From Bedellia somnulentella (Eukaryota; Arthropoda; Insecta; Lepidoptera; Bedelliidae): a stretch of 64,000 nucleotides of DNA. Of the stretch, positions 1 to 10,689 are shown in pieces (position 1 is the first letter of the stretch; each line of letters starts with the position of its first letter). The notes under the pieces were generated by a model. That model was given only the letters and a program-made list of their open reading frames with translations. It made no database searches and was not told the origin of the DNA. A program made the translations under genes and the position numbers. The stretch spans positions 3,162,001-3,226,000 of the forward strand of contig OY755179.1 in the NCBI GenBank assembly GCA_963576735.1. The letters are read 5' to 3'.

Positions 1-559
1 AGATATTGATCTGAACCGATCATAAAAGCGCTTTCAAAATCACAAAGTAACACTATATTCAGACATGAGTGCTGTAAGTTGTAATAAAGGCGCTAATTTC
101 ATAACGCTTGAGCAGTGATTGAAGAAACCTCCAATATTTTTAAAACTACGCTACCCGTGCGAAGCGGGGCCGATCCACTAGTTTATCATATTTTCCTAAC
201 ATGACTTCAAAGGTGGCTGTGGGATTGCTAATTCCGAAACTCTGTATATTTCAATATGTGTTTTAAGATTGATGCAAATGGCGATTGACGGTCTCCACCT
301 ACCCCAAAAAGAATAAATGTTTCACTTCTAGTTAAAGAAAAAGATAAAAGATATTTATTTCAAAATAAAAAGAATTTTTCTCTATTTTTTGAACGTCACA
401 AACTTACGTTTAAGTTAAATCTTACTCTACTGACTCTACTTCGGATTCGGAACTATAATACTAGTTAGGGAACTATAATAAGCCAATTGTGAAAACAGGG
501 TTACCTAGAACTTTCTCTCTTAAACTCTTAACAGAGAGGGTAACCCGGAATGATAGAAA

Positions 560-700
560 TAATACATTTATTCATTTCTACATACAAAAAAGACATGGTT
601 ACTCTCACATACATTTTAAAACACTTAACGATCGACAATAAAAAGTAAAAGTAAATTTCAGAAAAAAAAAAGTACAAAAAAAATAAAATTATTAATGCAA
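560..700 (-). mobile_element. LINE 3' end, minus strand
   Basis: The reverse complement (aaatttac-t-tttactttt ... tgtatgtagaaatgaataaatg) matches 42727-42850 closely, including the terminal tgtatgtag-aatgaataaatg. The same family of short LINE tails. Confidence 0.6.
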
Positions 701-772
701 TACCGCACATCAAACAGAGATATACATTTATAGAAAAGAATATTTAAATGACTGCTTACCAATGACCAGCCC

Positions 773-906
773 GGCTAGTACGAGCGGTGTTTAAACAAGT
801 TATCGCGTGGGATAAAGCAGCCATCTCTTATGCACTTACTTAGTATCGTATACTGCCATCTTATTCTAACCGTTATCGTGTCGATAAAATAGCGCTCGTG
901 CTTGCC
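773..906. mobile_element. MITE-1 copy
   Basis: 134 bp with a right tip GCTCGTGCTTGCC and a mutated left tip. Near-identical to 11240-11373 (gttatcgcgtgggataaagc, cgttatcgtgtcgataaaat). Confidence 0.8.
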
Positions 907-930
907 CTCTGCCTTTCTGGTGACTGTATA

Positions 931-1384
931 TAAGCATTATTGTTGTGAGTGAAACCTTACAATACTAAATCGTAATCAAGAGTTTCAATTATTATCTGCC
1001 TACCAATTATTGCTTGAGTATAGTTTAGTATATTTTACGATATATTTCAACTTTTCAATAAAAGTATAACCAAAATTTTTCTTTCGCTTCAATAGACCGA
1101 TTAATCGCCTCATAACAAAGGTAACGAGTAATTTCAGTAAATCGATACATATTTAATCGGTTCAATCTTCCCTGCCAGTGTAATCCTGAGAGAATAGCTG
1201 GCTGCATAGCCTCGGCAGCCCTGGATTAGTTCACAATGATTGATGCACTACCAGATTACAACGTTGTGCGTGACGTAAGCCCTAGGTTATAGTCTAGCGA
1301 ATATTCCATTGATCAAATGTAGTTTCAGCTTAATTTGCTGGGAAATTCAACGGTCTTGAAATTCGCGTTTGAAATACACTTACT
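931..1384. other. No recognisable feature
   Basis: AT-rich single-copy-looking sequence between MITE-1 and the first RTE-like tail. No ORF, tRNA-like or repeat unit recognised. Confidence 0.5.
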
Positions 1385-1600
1385 TACTTACTTATACTCA
1401 CGCCCGTTGTTCCCATTGGGGTAGGCAGAGACTATAGATCACCACTTTATACGATCCAGACAAATCTTGCTTGCTTCTGTGACATTTGTCATTCTTCTCA
1501 TACATGCTCTTTTATTATTTTCACTGCGGACTTTCACCTTCGTAATAACGTTTTCAATTTGGTTTTTAAACGTGTGTACTATACATATTTCACCTATACG
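1385..1600 (-). pseudogene. RTE-like LINE ORF2 C-terminus, degraded
   Basis: The minus strand codes fragments of the RTE-like terminal domain (KNQIENVITKVKVRSENNKR, ACMRRMTNVTEA) and ends in the PNGN-type tail plus ggcgtgagtata. In-frame changes and truncation mark it as dead. Confidence 0.65.
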
Positions 1601-1666
1601 AGTAAGCTTAATGCTTTGTAGGTTGGTAAAGAAAAATATAAATACTTCGTATTTTAAGCAGCTCAC

Positions 1667-1902
1667 GCTGTGTTCAGCACTACCCCATTTCTTCCGGTGG
1701 GTGTAAGTAAGAGGCGGCTAACGAAATTGGGGCTTTTAGGGGATTTTTGGGCGATGCGGTTGGAGACCCATCACCAACAACCTTTATTTTACCATCTTTT
1801 CCCCACTCAACTTTCCAAATGTGGCTGAGAAATTTTTAATTCCTTAGCCTTGGCTACCCCTTTTAGGGATTTATAGCCGTAAGTATATGTATTGTATGTA
1901 TG
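1667..1902 (+). repeat. Rep-A SINE-like copy
   Basis: Near full length, from gctgtgttcagcactacccc to agccgtaagtatatg plus TATG units. It is followed head-to-tail by a second copy. Confidence 0.85.
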
Positions 1903-2150
1903 CTCTGTAGTGTTGACTTAGAATAGCACTGCCCCATTTCTTCCCATGGGTGATTTTAAGATGCGACTAAGGGTATTGGGGATTTATTTAGTGATTTTTG
2001 GGCAATGCGGTTGTAGATACATCACCAAAAACATTTATTTTACTATATTTTCCCCACTTAACTTCCAAAAGTAACTGAATAATTTTCTGATTCTGAATCT
2101 CTGGCTACCCGTTTAAGGGATTTATAGCCGTGAGTATATGTATGTATGTA
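1903..2150 (+). repeat. Rep-A copy (tandem with previous)
   Basis: A diverged copy with the gamma-type core (ggcaatgcggttg-agatacatca), ending in (TATG)n. Immediately adjacent to the copy at 1667, giving a head-to-tail pair. Confidence 0.8.
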
Positions 2151-2189
2151 AATAAAGAAGCAAGTAAATATAAAAATTCGTGCGAATGG

Positions 2190-2282
2190 TCACTTGATAC
2201 CATAGCTCAGTTGGCAGAGCGATGGGGGCGTATACCCGGATGTCGTGGGTTCGAGTCCGGCTGGTGTGGATTTTTTTATAAG
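2190..2282 (+). repeat. Rep-C tRNA-like core (continues 2562-2605)
   Basis: Core accatagctcagttggcaga, gtcgtgggttcgagtccggc. The tail aataatccccacatgcgatt resumes after the Rep-A insertion. Confidence 0.8.
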
Positions 2283-2294
2283 CTTAATTGATTA

Positions 2295-2549
2295 ATAAGC
2301 TGTGTAGTGTCGGCTTTGAATAGCACTACCCCATTTCTTCCGGTGGGTGTACGTAAGAGGCGACTAACGGTATTGGGGCTTTTAAGGGATTTTTGGGCAA
2401 TGCGGTTGGAGACCCATCACCAACAACCTCTATTCTACCATCTTTTCCCCACTATCATTTCCAAAATTGGCTGAGGAATTTCTAATCTCTTAGCTCTGGC
2501 TACCCCTTCTAGAGATTTACAGCCGTAAGTATATGTATGTATGTATGTA
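2295..2549 (+). repeat. Rep-A copy with 12 bp TSD, inside Rep-C
   Basis: Flanked by CTTAATTGATTA at 2283-2294 and 2550-2561, which fixes both ends of the element. The duplicated site belongs to a Rep-C copy (head 2199-2282, tail from 2562), so the order of insertion is clear. Confidence 0.92.
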
Positions 2550-2763
2550 CTTAATTGATTAGTAATAATCCCCACATGCGATTTTCATGCAAAACAAAGC
2601 CTGACCTATATCTTATTACTAATTTATTATTGAAATGCCCATAAGTGTTTCTTGATATATCTTCGCTTCCAGAATGCTTCCAAATGCAAACATCGTTAGC
2701 TGTTTTGCTAATCCACATCTGTCGTCTGCAAGTGCAGTAGCTTGCATGACTGCATATATCTAT

Positions 2764-3015
2764 GGGCCGGCGCTGACTGCCGGCATGGCATGGCAAAGGA
2801 TTTCGGTACAGATATAGCATTTTTAATCTTATTACCATGCGTATAGAATTCATTTTGACAAAACGATGCCGATGGAGGCCGCGGTAGGACAGCACGTCGG
2901 CATCATTGTGTCAAAATAAAGTAAAATGAATTCTATACTCATGGTGATAAGATTAAAAATGCTATATCTGTACCGAAATCCTTTGCCATGCCATGCCGGC
3001 AGTCAGCGCCGGCCC
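2764..3015. repeat. Foldback/MITE-like hairpin with ~110 bp arms
   Basis: Left arm 2764-2872 and right arm 2906-3015 are inverted copies with few mismatches (GGGCCGGCGCTGACTGCCGG tips). An 11 bp insertion lies in the right arm, and the loop is ~33 bp. TAT flanks both ends (2761-2763, 3016-3018). No coding sequence. Confidence 0.85.
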
Positions 3016-3027
3016 TATGAGGTTAGT

Positions 3028-3335
3028 TGACGACGTGATAGCTCACTGGGTAGAACACCGCTAATCGTGCAGACGACGAGTGTTCTAATCCCGGGTCGGG
3101 CTTACACCCATTTACCATGTTGTTAACGGCAATAGAAAACAACATAAGGAAACCCACATGGCTGAGTTGTACTTAGTCATGTGATAGTGTATTCGGACAA
3201 AACGGCGATAGGCCTGCCTCCTATCACTGGCACTCTCTATACCAGATTACAATGTTACGTGATGTTAAGAAGTATTAGTACCTCTGTCAACCCCTCCGGG
3301 AATATTCGGAGTGAACGTTTGAGTCTTTCAGTTAG
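3028..3335 (+). repeat. Rep-B tRNA-headed SINE, internally deleted
   Basis: A-box region gatagctcactgggtagaac and B-box region gtgttctaatcccgggtcgg, then the SINE body to gtgaacgtttgagt. About 50 bp is missing between tatcac and cactctctat. Begins 12 bp after the foldback at 2764-3015. Confidence 0.82.
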
Positions 3336-3370
3336 TTTAGAGGATATTTACGAATATATAACTATAAAAG

Positions 3371-3470
3371 TACTAATAAATAAAGGAAAGAAAAATTTCG
3401 ACACAGGCGAAATTTCGAAATTTTTCTTTCCATTATTTATTTGTTACTAATAATGCACACATGAGGTTTT
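3371..3470 (+). repeat. Rep-C palindromic remnant
   Basis: Two inverted copies of the aaataaaggaaagaaaaatttcg motif joined at gacacaggcga, followed by one tail (cacacatgaggttttcatga). The tRNA-like core is gone. Confidence 0.7.
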
Positions 3471-3582
3471 CATGAACTTAAAGCTTAAATAATAAAAGTA
3501 ATGTTAAGTTTTATAATCAACTATTGTCTACTCACTTTTACCAAAGAAAAGAACATATTGTAGGTAATTTACTATTTACATT

Positions 3583-3660
3583 GGACTAGATCTCTTGCCT
3601 TGATAATCCGCTACCTCCGGACCAGAAACTAGTGCTTTACCAACTGGGTCACCAACGTCG
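3583..3660 (-). repeat. Possible tRNA-like SINE head
   Basis: Minus strand: gtgacccagttggtaaagca, tttctggtccggaggtagcg. A-box good, B-box poor. Confidence 0.3.
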
Positions 3661-4424
3661 TTAAAGTATCAATAAGTTTTTTTTTGAAATCCATTCGCCA
3701 TTATCTGCGAATTTAGGTTCACTTTAAAAAAAAACTTCGATTCCTCAGTCTCATTTTTTACCCTCTTTAGCTTCCAATAAATCATATAAGATGCGAGTAT
3801 ATCTTTCCCATATTTCGCACTAAGCATAAAACTGTTAGAATAATTCACACGGGCCGGAATCAAAGCTAAATATAATTTCAACTTATAAATTTAATTTAGA
3901 GGTCCCGTGTTCCTTGACGTCTGAATGTTTTACTAATTGCTATTCTGAATGGAACTCTGGTTAAGACTAAAACAGGTTAAATTTATATATCGCTCGTTAT
4001 TCAGATCACGTAGCGAGCCGGGAGACGGGACGGCTAAACTCGCTAGATTTTCTTGTTTTTGACATCTCATGATTTCACAATCAAGTTTTACGCTTTATTT
4101 TCATCTTTAGCGCCCATGTGTGCTTTTAATACTGTTATACAGAAAGTCTAATATAGACTGAATATTTAGGAGGATAGAGTTTTATATTATAGAATTGCGG
4201 TGTATGATTTGTTAATATTTTAAATATTTTATAATATTTTGTCAGTTAATTTTGTAGCTACGATTTCGTACTGAACATATGTTACTAATTTTGACCTAAT
4301 GACATTTTACTGAATTCTGTGTCATACAAATACTTCTACTTAACTACCTATACTACAGAAGATATTTAACCAAATGCCTGTTAAAAAGGATTTTTTGCAA
4401 ACCCATTTTGGAACTTACATACCT
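3661..4424. other. No recognisable feature
   Basis: AT-rich, no repeat family of this window represented. The short open frames contain no motif. Confidence 0.5.
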
Positions 4425-4470
4425 ACATGTACTCACGCCAATAGTTCCCATTGGGGTAAGCAGTAAAGTG
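4425..4470 (-). pseudogene. RTE-like LINE tail fragment
   Basis: Only the last ~45 bp: actcacgccaatagttccca then ttggggtaagcag, the reverse complement of the YPNGN-stop tail. Confidence 0.5.
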
Positions 4471-4618
4471 GAGGAAAGACTGGAGTATAAAGATTTGTAG
4501 GTAATTGGTCTCCAAAAATATTCCTCAAAACAACAAACATCACAATTCACATCTCTAATTACTTAAAAGAAACTTGTTATTTCAAAACTTAGTATGAATA
4601 TGATATATTGTATAATGT

Positions 4619-4863
4619 ATGTGTAGTGTCGGCTTAGAATAGCACTACCCCATATCTTCCGGTGGGTGTATGTAAGAGACGACTAACGGTACTGGGGCTT
4701 TTAAGGGTTTTTTGGGCGATGCGGTTGGAAACCCATCACCAACAACCTTTATTTTACTATCTTTTCCCCACTCAAAATTCCAAAAGTGGCTGAGGAATTT
4801 TTAATTCCTTAGCTCTGGTTATCCCTTCTAGGGTTTTATAGCCGTGAGTATATGTATGTATGT
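4619..4863 (+). repeat. Rep-A copy with 14 bp TSD
   Basis: Flanked by ATATTGTATAATGT at 4605-4618 and 4864-4877, just upstream of a Rep-B head. Confidence 0.92.
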
Positions 4864-4879
4864 ATATTGTATAATGTGA

Positions 4880-5212
4880 AAAACCGTGATAGCTCAGCGG
4901 GTAGAACACCACAGGTGTGGTTTCAAATCCCAAGTTGGGCCTACACCAATTTGTTTTTTCTACAGACATATATGTGTTTAATTTACCATGGTATCCATCC
5001 ATTACATCGTGAAGAAACCCACATAGCTAAGTTTCACTTAGTCATGTGGCAGTGTATTCGTACAAAAAGGTGATAGGCCTTCCCCTACCACGTGAGTACA
5101 CTTTCCAAGCAAAACATAAGTACTTTTAACACCAGGTGACAATGTCACGTGATGTTCGGAAGTATTAGTCTGGCACGCCTTCGGGGGTATATGACTTATA
5201 AGTTTGAGATCG
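4880..5212 (+). repeat. Rep-B SINE copy
   Basis: gtgatagctcagcgggtaga ... gtttcaaatcccaagttggg ... accaggtgacaatgtcacgt. The anticodon-arm region has lost ~12 bp. Confidence 0.82.
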
Positions 5213-5297
5213 AATAAGTGATTAGAACCACAACACAAATACTGTATTAATAACCTAAGATTTTTATGAAGCACTTTATTATAATACATACATACAT

Positions 5298-5400
5298 AAT
5301 ATTCACGCCATTATTTCCCATTGGGGTAGGCAGAGACTATTAATCGACACTTTGTATGATCTTGGCAAACCTTGCTAGCTTCTTTTACATAAGTAAGTCT
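5298..5400 (-). pseudogene. RTE-like LINE 3' fragment
   Basis: The reverse complement codes the end of the terminal domain (EVCQDR..W, SxSAYPNGN-like) and the shared 3' tail. About 100 bp remain. Confidence 0.55.
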
Positions 5401-5950
5401 TTTGTTTTAAAAAGCATTACGATCTTATTGTATAGATGGGATCTGATAAATGCCATGAACGTGAAATAAGTCTTTGAGTTTAAATTATATTTACAAGTTC
5501 ACTTTCACAAAGAGAAGACAAAAAAATGTGTGATTAACAGGATATCAGGATTATAGTAACTCTCCTACTATCTAATATGAATTGTAAAATACAACTGTTA
5601 AAATATGAAGTTTACACCAGAGCACAGGGTTGACAAAATCCCTTTTCTCTCAGTATCATTTGTCTTGTTGTATCAAGGTGTCAGCGATTGCGAATATGAC
5701 AGCAGTACTTGAAGATAGAAGTAGATAATTTATATTCATTTATGAAAATCAAGCAGTGCGATATAAAATAGTCGTACTGAAGTATTATTTCTTTAGTGAT
5801 AGGTTTTCTTAAGTTATACTAGTTTTTAGTTTCCATTCTGTTTTGTTTATGTGAACTTTTGTCAAATAATTTAGTTTTGAATTATTGAATTAAGGATTTA
5901 AAAAAAAAACATTGACACATTGCGTTTTTTAGAATAACTATATTGCTTTT

Positions 5951-6128
5951 ACTAATAAATAAAGGAAAGTAAAATTTCGACACAGGCGGGATTCGAACCC
6001 GCGACCTCGGGTAACCCGGTGGACCCGAGGTCGCGGGTTCGAATCCCGCCTGTGTCGAAATTTTTCTTTCCTTTATTTATTCTTTATTTATTAGTAATAA
6101 TCCCCACATGTGGTTTTCATGAACAAAT
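5951..6128. repeat. Rep-C palindrome with two tRNA-like half cores
   Basis: 5954-6012 and 6023-6081 are inverted copies (59 bp, one mismatch seen) about a 10 bp centre. Each contains the B-box arm gggttcgaatcccgcc. A plus-oriented tail follows (cccacatgtggttttcatga). Confidence 0.85.
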
Positions 6129-6501
6129 AGATTTAAATTATATTGCTTTTATACAAAAACTACAGCCTACATGAATATTCGCCGAATTCCGATAAATAGG
6201 CTGTTTACCTTCATAAATTATGTGAAGTAAACGTGTGAAGGGCAACCCTAGCGGTAGATGTTATCACGACGAAGGGAGTCGTGAAAATGGGCTAATACCG
6301 CAGGGACGATGCGAAGATCATAATTTTCATGAACAAAGCGTGCCGTGACGTTGTACGGGCGGCCGTGAAACAATGAGATGATTACCCGCTAGAATCATAA
6401 AGAGCCAACGTCTAAGTAAACGCATATACAATATCACGTCCGTCGCAGATTCGCATATTTTATTTTATTTTTCAATATATTATTTTATTTATATCAATTA
6501 T
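6129..6501. other. Unassigned, locally GC-rich
   Basis: 6225-6440 is more GC-rich than its surroundings (gaagggcaaccctagcggta, gtgacgttgtacgggcggcc) but has no coding frame. Probably part of an older element not otherwise seen here. Confidence 0.4.
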
Positions 6502-6751
6502 GCTGTGTAGTGCCGGCTTAGAATAGCACTACCCCATTTCTTCCGGTGGGTGTACATAAGAGGCGACTAAAGGTATTAGGGCTTTTAGGGGATTTTTAGG
6601 CGATGCGGTTGGAGACCCATCACCAACAATCTTTATTTCACCATCTTTTCCCCACGCAACTTCCAAAAGTGGCTGAGGAATTTCTAATTCCCTAGCTCCG
6701 GCTACCCCTTCATGGGATTTATAGCCGTGAATATATCTATGTATGTATGTA
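6502..6751 (+). repeat. Rep-A copy
   Basis: Full length, tgctgtgtagtgccggctta to tatg repeats. Alpha-type core (cggtgggtgtac). Confidence 0.88.
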
Positions 6752-6926
6752 TTTTATTTACGTATATTCTTATTCTAATGATGATAAGAAATAACGTAAA
6801 AACAGCATCATTGGTGATGAGTCTCCAGACCCATGGCCCAATAATCACATACCTTTTCTAATACTCTTTTTCGGGGAATGCTTCATTTAATAGTGATTTT
6901 TACACAAATTGATTTGAATGTTCGTG

Positions 6927-7161
6927 ACGTGCTTGCTAAGAATGTCACTACCCCTTTCTTCCCATGGATTTTGTATGGGTGATTTAGGGTATGGGGCTTT
7001 TTAAAGTGGATTTTGGGCGATGTGGATGAAGACCCATCACCGAAGATACTTTATTTCTACAATAAAGTCTCCTATCAACTTCCAAATGTGGCTGAGGTGT
7101 TCCTAGCTCTGAAGCTCTGGCTACCCCTTTTTAGGATTAATGGCCATGAATATGTATGTGT
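6927..7161 (+). repeat. Rep-A copy, beta-like, diverged
   Basis: Core gctaagaatgtcactacccc, ...gggcgatgtggatgaagacc, tail ggccatgaatatgtatgtg. Many substitutions suggest an old copy. Confidence 0.75.
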
Positions 7162-7174
7162 GCCAAAATAAGTG

Positions 7175-7869
7175 TGAACGATTGCAACTCCAGTGTGTAT
7201 TATAAAAATAGAACATTTTTTATATGTTTCAAAAATATTTCTCAAAAGCTAAATCTGTGATGCGCAATAAATAAAGACCTTTCTATTGTTTTCTAAAAGA
7301 ATCTCGAAAGTCTCAGAAATCCTAAGATAAGAAAACGCAATTGATTCCATTCTAAAAATAGGAGTAGAAAATTCCCGTATGAAGCGGGCCGCACGTATAA
7401 AACTCGGGAGTAATAAATCTAAACAAATCTTGGCAGAAAGACGTCGAAAAATTATGAGAAAAATAAATTTCCGGCTTGTAAGTGAAAGCTCTTGTTAAAA
7501 GAAGGAAAGAAGCAGCTGGACAAATAGATCCGGGTTTCAGCCAGATGCTGTGTCACAGCGTGTCTTACTAACGACCCGTTAAAATAAAATGGAATTTAAC
7601 CTTTGAAATATTTTTAGGAAAGAAAGGAACAAAATAAGGAATATAGTATTTTATTTATTCGTATCATATACATACGTTTTTAAATAACAAACAGATGTGT
7701 ACCATATTTCTAATGAAACTTTACAGTCTTGATCCATTAAGGAACTCATGAAGTGAAAAAATTTTCAATATGGATTTAGCGTGCGATATGTATGAGTATT
7801 ACATGTATGATACGTGCCTTTCGGGAGAACACATTCGCTAACAAGAGAGATAGTTTAAAGGTTATTTAC
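7175..7869. other. No recognisable feature
   Basis: AT-rich. 7365-7395 has a 'cccgtatgaagcgggccgc' phrase similar to 155-175, possibly the end of a common insect repeat. Confidence 0.4.
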
Positions 7870-8576
7870 TAACTTATTTATACTCACGCCCGTTGTTTCC
7901 ATTGGGGTAGGCAGAGACTATCGATCGCCATTTTGTACAATCCTACAAATCTCTCTTGCTTCTGTCACATTCATCATTCTTCTCATACACGTTCATTTAT
8001 TCCGACATGATAGTCCAGTGGATAGAACACCCGCCCGAAAACAGAAGGGCGTGAGTTCCAATCCTGGGTCGGGCCTACACCAATTTGTCTTTTCTAAAGT
8101 CGTATGTGTGGTTAATTTATCATGGTTGTTAACGGTGAGGGAAAACATCGTGAGGAAACCCACATGGCTGAGTTGTACTTAGTCATGTGACAGTGTATTC
8201 GTACAAAACGGCGATAGGCCTGCCCCCTATCACGTGAGTACACTGTCTAAGCAAAACGTGGTTACCTTCTCTGGACACTAGATGGCGCTGCCATGTGAGT
8301 TCAGAAGTATTGGTACCTCTGCCAACCCTTTCGGGAAAAAACGGCGTGAACGTTTATGTTACGTTTATGTTATTCCTTTCACTCCAGACTTTAGCCTTCA
8401 TAAGAACGTTTCCGATTTGGTTTTCAAACCTCTTAAGGTGACCGCCTTCTACTAAAAACGGTGTCCACATTGGCTCTATATATATTTTAACTTTACGTTC
8501 ATCCATCCGCTCTATGTTCCCAAACCACCTTAACATTCCTTTCTCTATCTTGCACACTACGTCATCTTTCACACCT
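7870..8576 (-). pseudogene. RTE-like LINE 3' end split by a Rep-B SINE
   Basis: Two halves, 7870-8003 and 8377-8576, together code the C-terminal domain on the minus strand (KDDVVCKIEKGMLRWFGNIE, RMDER). The SINE between them (8004-8369) is flanked by the 7 bp duplication TTATTCC (7997-8003 and 8370-8376). Frame and length changes show it is inactive. Confidence 0.75.
8004..8369 (+). repeat. Rep-B SINE copy with 7 bp TSD, inside RTE-like LINE
   Basis: Starts gacatgatagtccagtgg and ends (TTATG)n. TTATTCC on both sides. Full length, so it defines the element as about 365 bp. Confidence 0.88.
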
Positions 8577-8989
8577 TAAAGGTTTAATGGATGGCAGTTT
8601 CAAGCATTACTGCAACTGCACTTGCTGCCTCTCGTCTCAGTCAGGAATCCTTAAAAGGGGTAGGCAGAGTCGAGGTGTCAATAATTCGTTTGCCACTTTT
8701 ACATTTTATGAGAGGGAGTTGAACTAAATAACTATTTTTAAAACGGAGGGTTTGAGAACGGGTCGCAAATGATATTTTATTTATTTTTATAGTCGGCACC
8801 AACGGAACGAGAAGATGATAATTTAAAAAAAGAAAGATATTTATTTGTTACCAAATATTACAATTTAAAAAGAAAAGATGGCAACAAAAAGGCAAAGTAC
8901 CTCAACTAGGTTCCCAACATTATCCGCAGGACACTGCTGGGGAGCTGGTTTTTTGGTACCGCCTGTAACTTACTTTACCTAACCTTTTA

Positions 8990-9106
8990 CATACATACAT
9001 GCTTATAGTCCCGACTATAAATCCCTAAAACGGGTAGCCAGAGGGTCGGGATGAGAAATTCCTCAACCTCTTCTGAAAGTTAAGGGGGGAAAAGATTTTA
9101 ACATAA
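8990..9106 (-). repeat. Rep-A 3' half
   Basis: Minus-strand tail (catacatgcttatagtcccg ... aaaacgggtagccagagg) through ggggggaaaagattttaa. Confidence 0.65.
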
Positions 9107-9110
9107 AGGT

Positions 9111-9450
9111 TATATTAAAGATGATATTGTAAGTAAGATAGAAAAAGAAATGTTGAGATGGTTTGGGCACATCGAGAGGATGGATGATAGGAAATTGGTA
9201 AAAGGTATCTATAGAGCTAATGTGGATGGTAATGTTAGTAGAGGACGGCCACGAAAGACACACTTGGACCAAATCGAAAGTGTGCTCAAAAAGGCAGGCG
9301 TCCGAAGTATGAAGAATAAAAGAGCATGTATGAAAAGATTGTTGGATGTAGACGAAGCAAGAGAGGTTTGCCAAGATCGTACGAAGTGGCGATCGATAGT
9401 CTCTGCCTACCCCAATGGGAATTAACGGCGTGAGTATATGTATGTATATT
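9111..9450 (+). pseudogene. RTE-like LINE ORF2 C-terminal fragment (best preserved)
   Basis: Open from about 9117 to the stop at 9423-9425. It codes DDIVSKIEKEMLRWFGHIER, then MDDRKLVKGIYRANVDG, SRGRPRKTHLDQIESVLKKA, RACMKRLLDVDEAREVC and KWRSIVSAYPNGN. This W-G-H-x-x-R-M plus GRPR plus C..DR..W block is the C-terminal region of RTE-like LINE ORF2. The stop is followed at once by ggcgtgagtatatgtatgta, the tail shared with Rep-A. All upstream RT and EN sequence is missing (5' truncation). Confidence 0.75.
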
Positions 9451-9707
9451 GTATATGTATGTTGTGTCAACCGCGTTGCCCAACAATCACTTTAATAACC
9501 CAATACAAATTATCTGATTCTAAGTTGAAATGGCCAAACAACCACGGATTATAATTTCGAAAGGTTTGGAGCAATCAGTATTAGTGGAAAAGCTAGTTCA
9601 GAGTATGTTAGATTTTATTATTTAACCGTTTTCTTCTGCCCACATTTCCTCGGAAAAGCCAAGTATCAGGTTGATACTAGTTAAATAACGTGAAATAGAA
9701 GCTAGAG

Positions 9708-9806
9708 CTCCAAAGTAAGAAATTATTCAGCCACTTTTGGTAGTCATGTGATATATATATATATATATAATATAGATAGTGCTATTCTAAGCCGACACTA
9801 TACAGC
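9708..9806 (-). repeat. Rep-A copy with large internal deletion
   Basis: ttattcagccacttttggta, a (TA)n run at 9752-9770, then gtgctattctaagccgacac. The centre has been replaced by the dinucleotide run. Confidence 0.6.
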
Positions 9807-9809
9807 GAT

Positions 9810-10436
9810 CATATTTATTATGTATCAAAATATTCTCTGAGCATCACGATAGATAGAGCTACTAAATGAATATCCATAGGGAGACGAAGCATCTTATGTT
9901 CTTGTTAAAAAAAAACAAGTTTCCTGAAATATTTTAATGAGACGACTCGCACGAGTGTCTTCCAACGAATTTTTAGTATTCCCTTTAACTTTTAAATTGG
10001 TTGGAATCGTGAAGTCTCAAAGCAATTACAAAATAAGTCGATTTGTGTCAAAGGAAAAGTATTTATTCTCTTTCTATTCATTCAAGTTTGATTCTTCACT
10101 TGCAAGTGGGTGGACGTTTCAATAGGAAACCTCATTTATTAGTCTTCATTATTTATGTTACTTTATTAAAATAACTTAATTCTATAAACGACAGCTACTC
10201 TAGTAAAATTTTGGCATTAATCAGAATAATTTGGTAACCAACGAAATTAAGTATATACTAGAGGGAAAGTTTTACTTACAATACATCTATAGAGCAATCT
10301 TTGTATGTATTCATTATATTACAGAAAAAAAAAACATTTAGCATTTCAACGTCATTGACCTAGAGACTAGTTTTAGGGTTTGGAGATAAAAAAGGTAGGA
10401 TCGAATCTACACAGCCACAACTAAGCAATATATTTC
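9810..10436. other. No recognisable feature
   Basis: AT-rich sequence; the 62-codon open frame at 9937 has no recognisable motif. Confidence 0.5.
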
Positions 10437-10650
10437 TTATAAATAAAGGAAACAAAAATTTTGTCACCAGCGGGGATCGAACCCATGACCCCCGGGTATC
10501 CGGGTATTCACGCTTCTGACACTCTGCCAATTCTATGTAACAATGGCTTCTAGTGCGAAATTGTTCTTTCTTGTTTCCTACCTCAGTATTTAAACAAGTT
10601 CGTTATTTGTTAGAAGTAATCCCCACATGAGGTTTTCATGAACAAAAAAC
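10437..10650 (-). repeat. Rep-C element, old copy
   Basis: tRNA-like core on the minus strand (gggttcgatccccgctggtg, gaattggcagagtgtcagaa). The inverted tail lies at the right end (agtaatccccacatgaggtt, ttcatgaac). Confidence 0.75.
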
Positions 10651-10689
10651 ATTCTAATTGTATAAACAATATATTGTTAGAAAAGATGT

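Noticed and set aside
2551..2895. A 114-codon protein over the foldback
   Set aside because: The frame follows the hairpin arm and ends inside it. It is a shadow of the inverted repeat and has no motif.
9063..9470. A 135-codon minus-strand protein
   Set aside because: Antisense shadow of the RTE-like LINE C-terminal fragment, which has clear family motifs on the plus strand.
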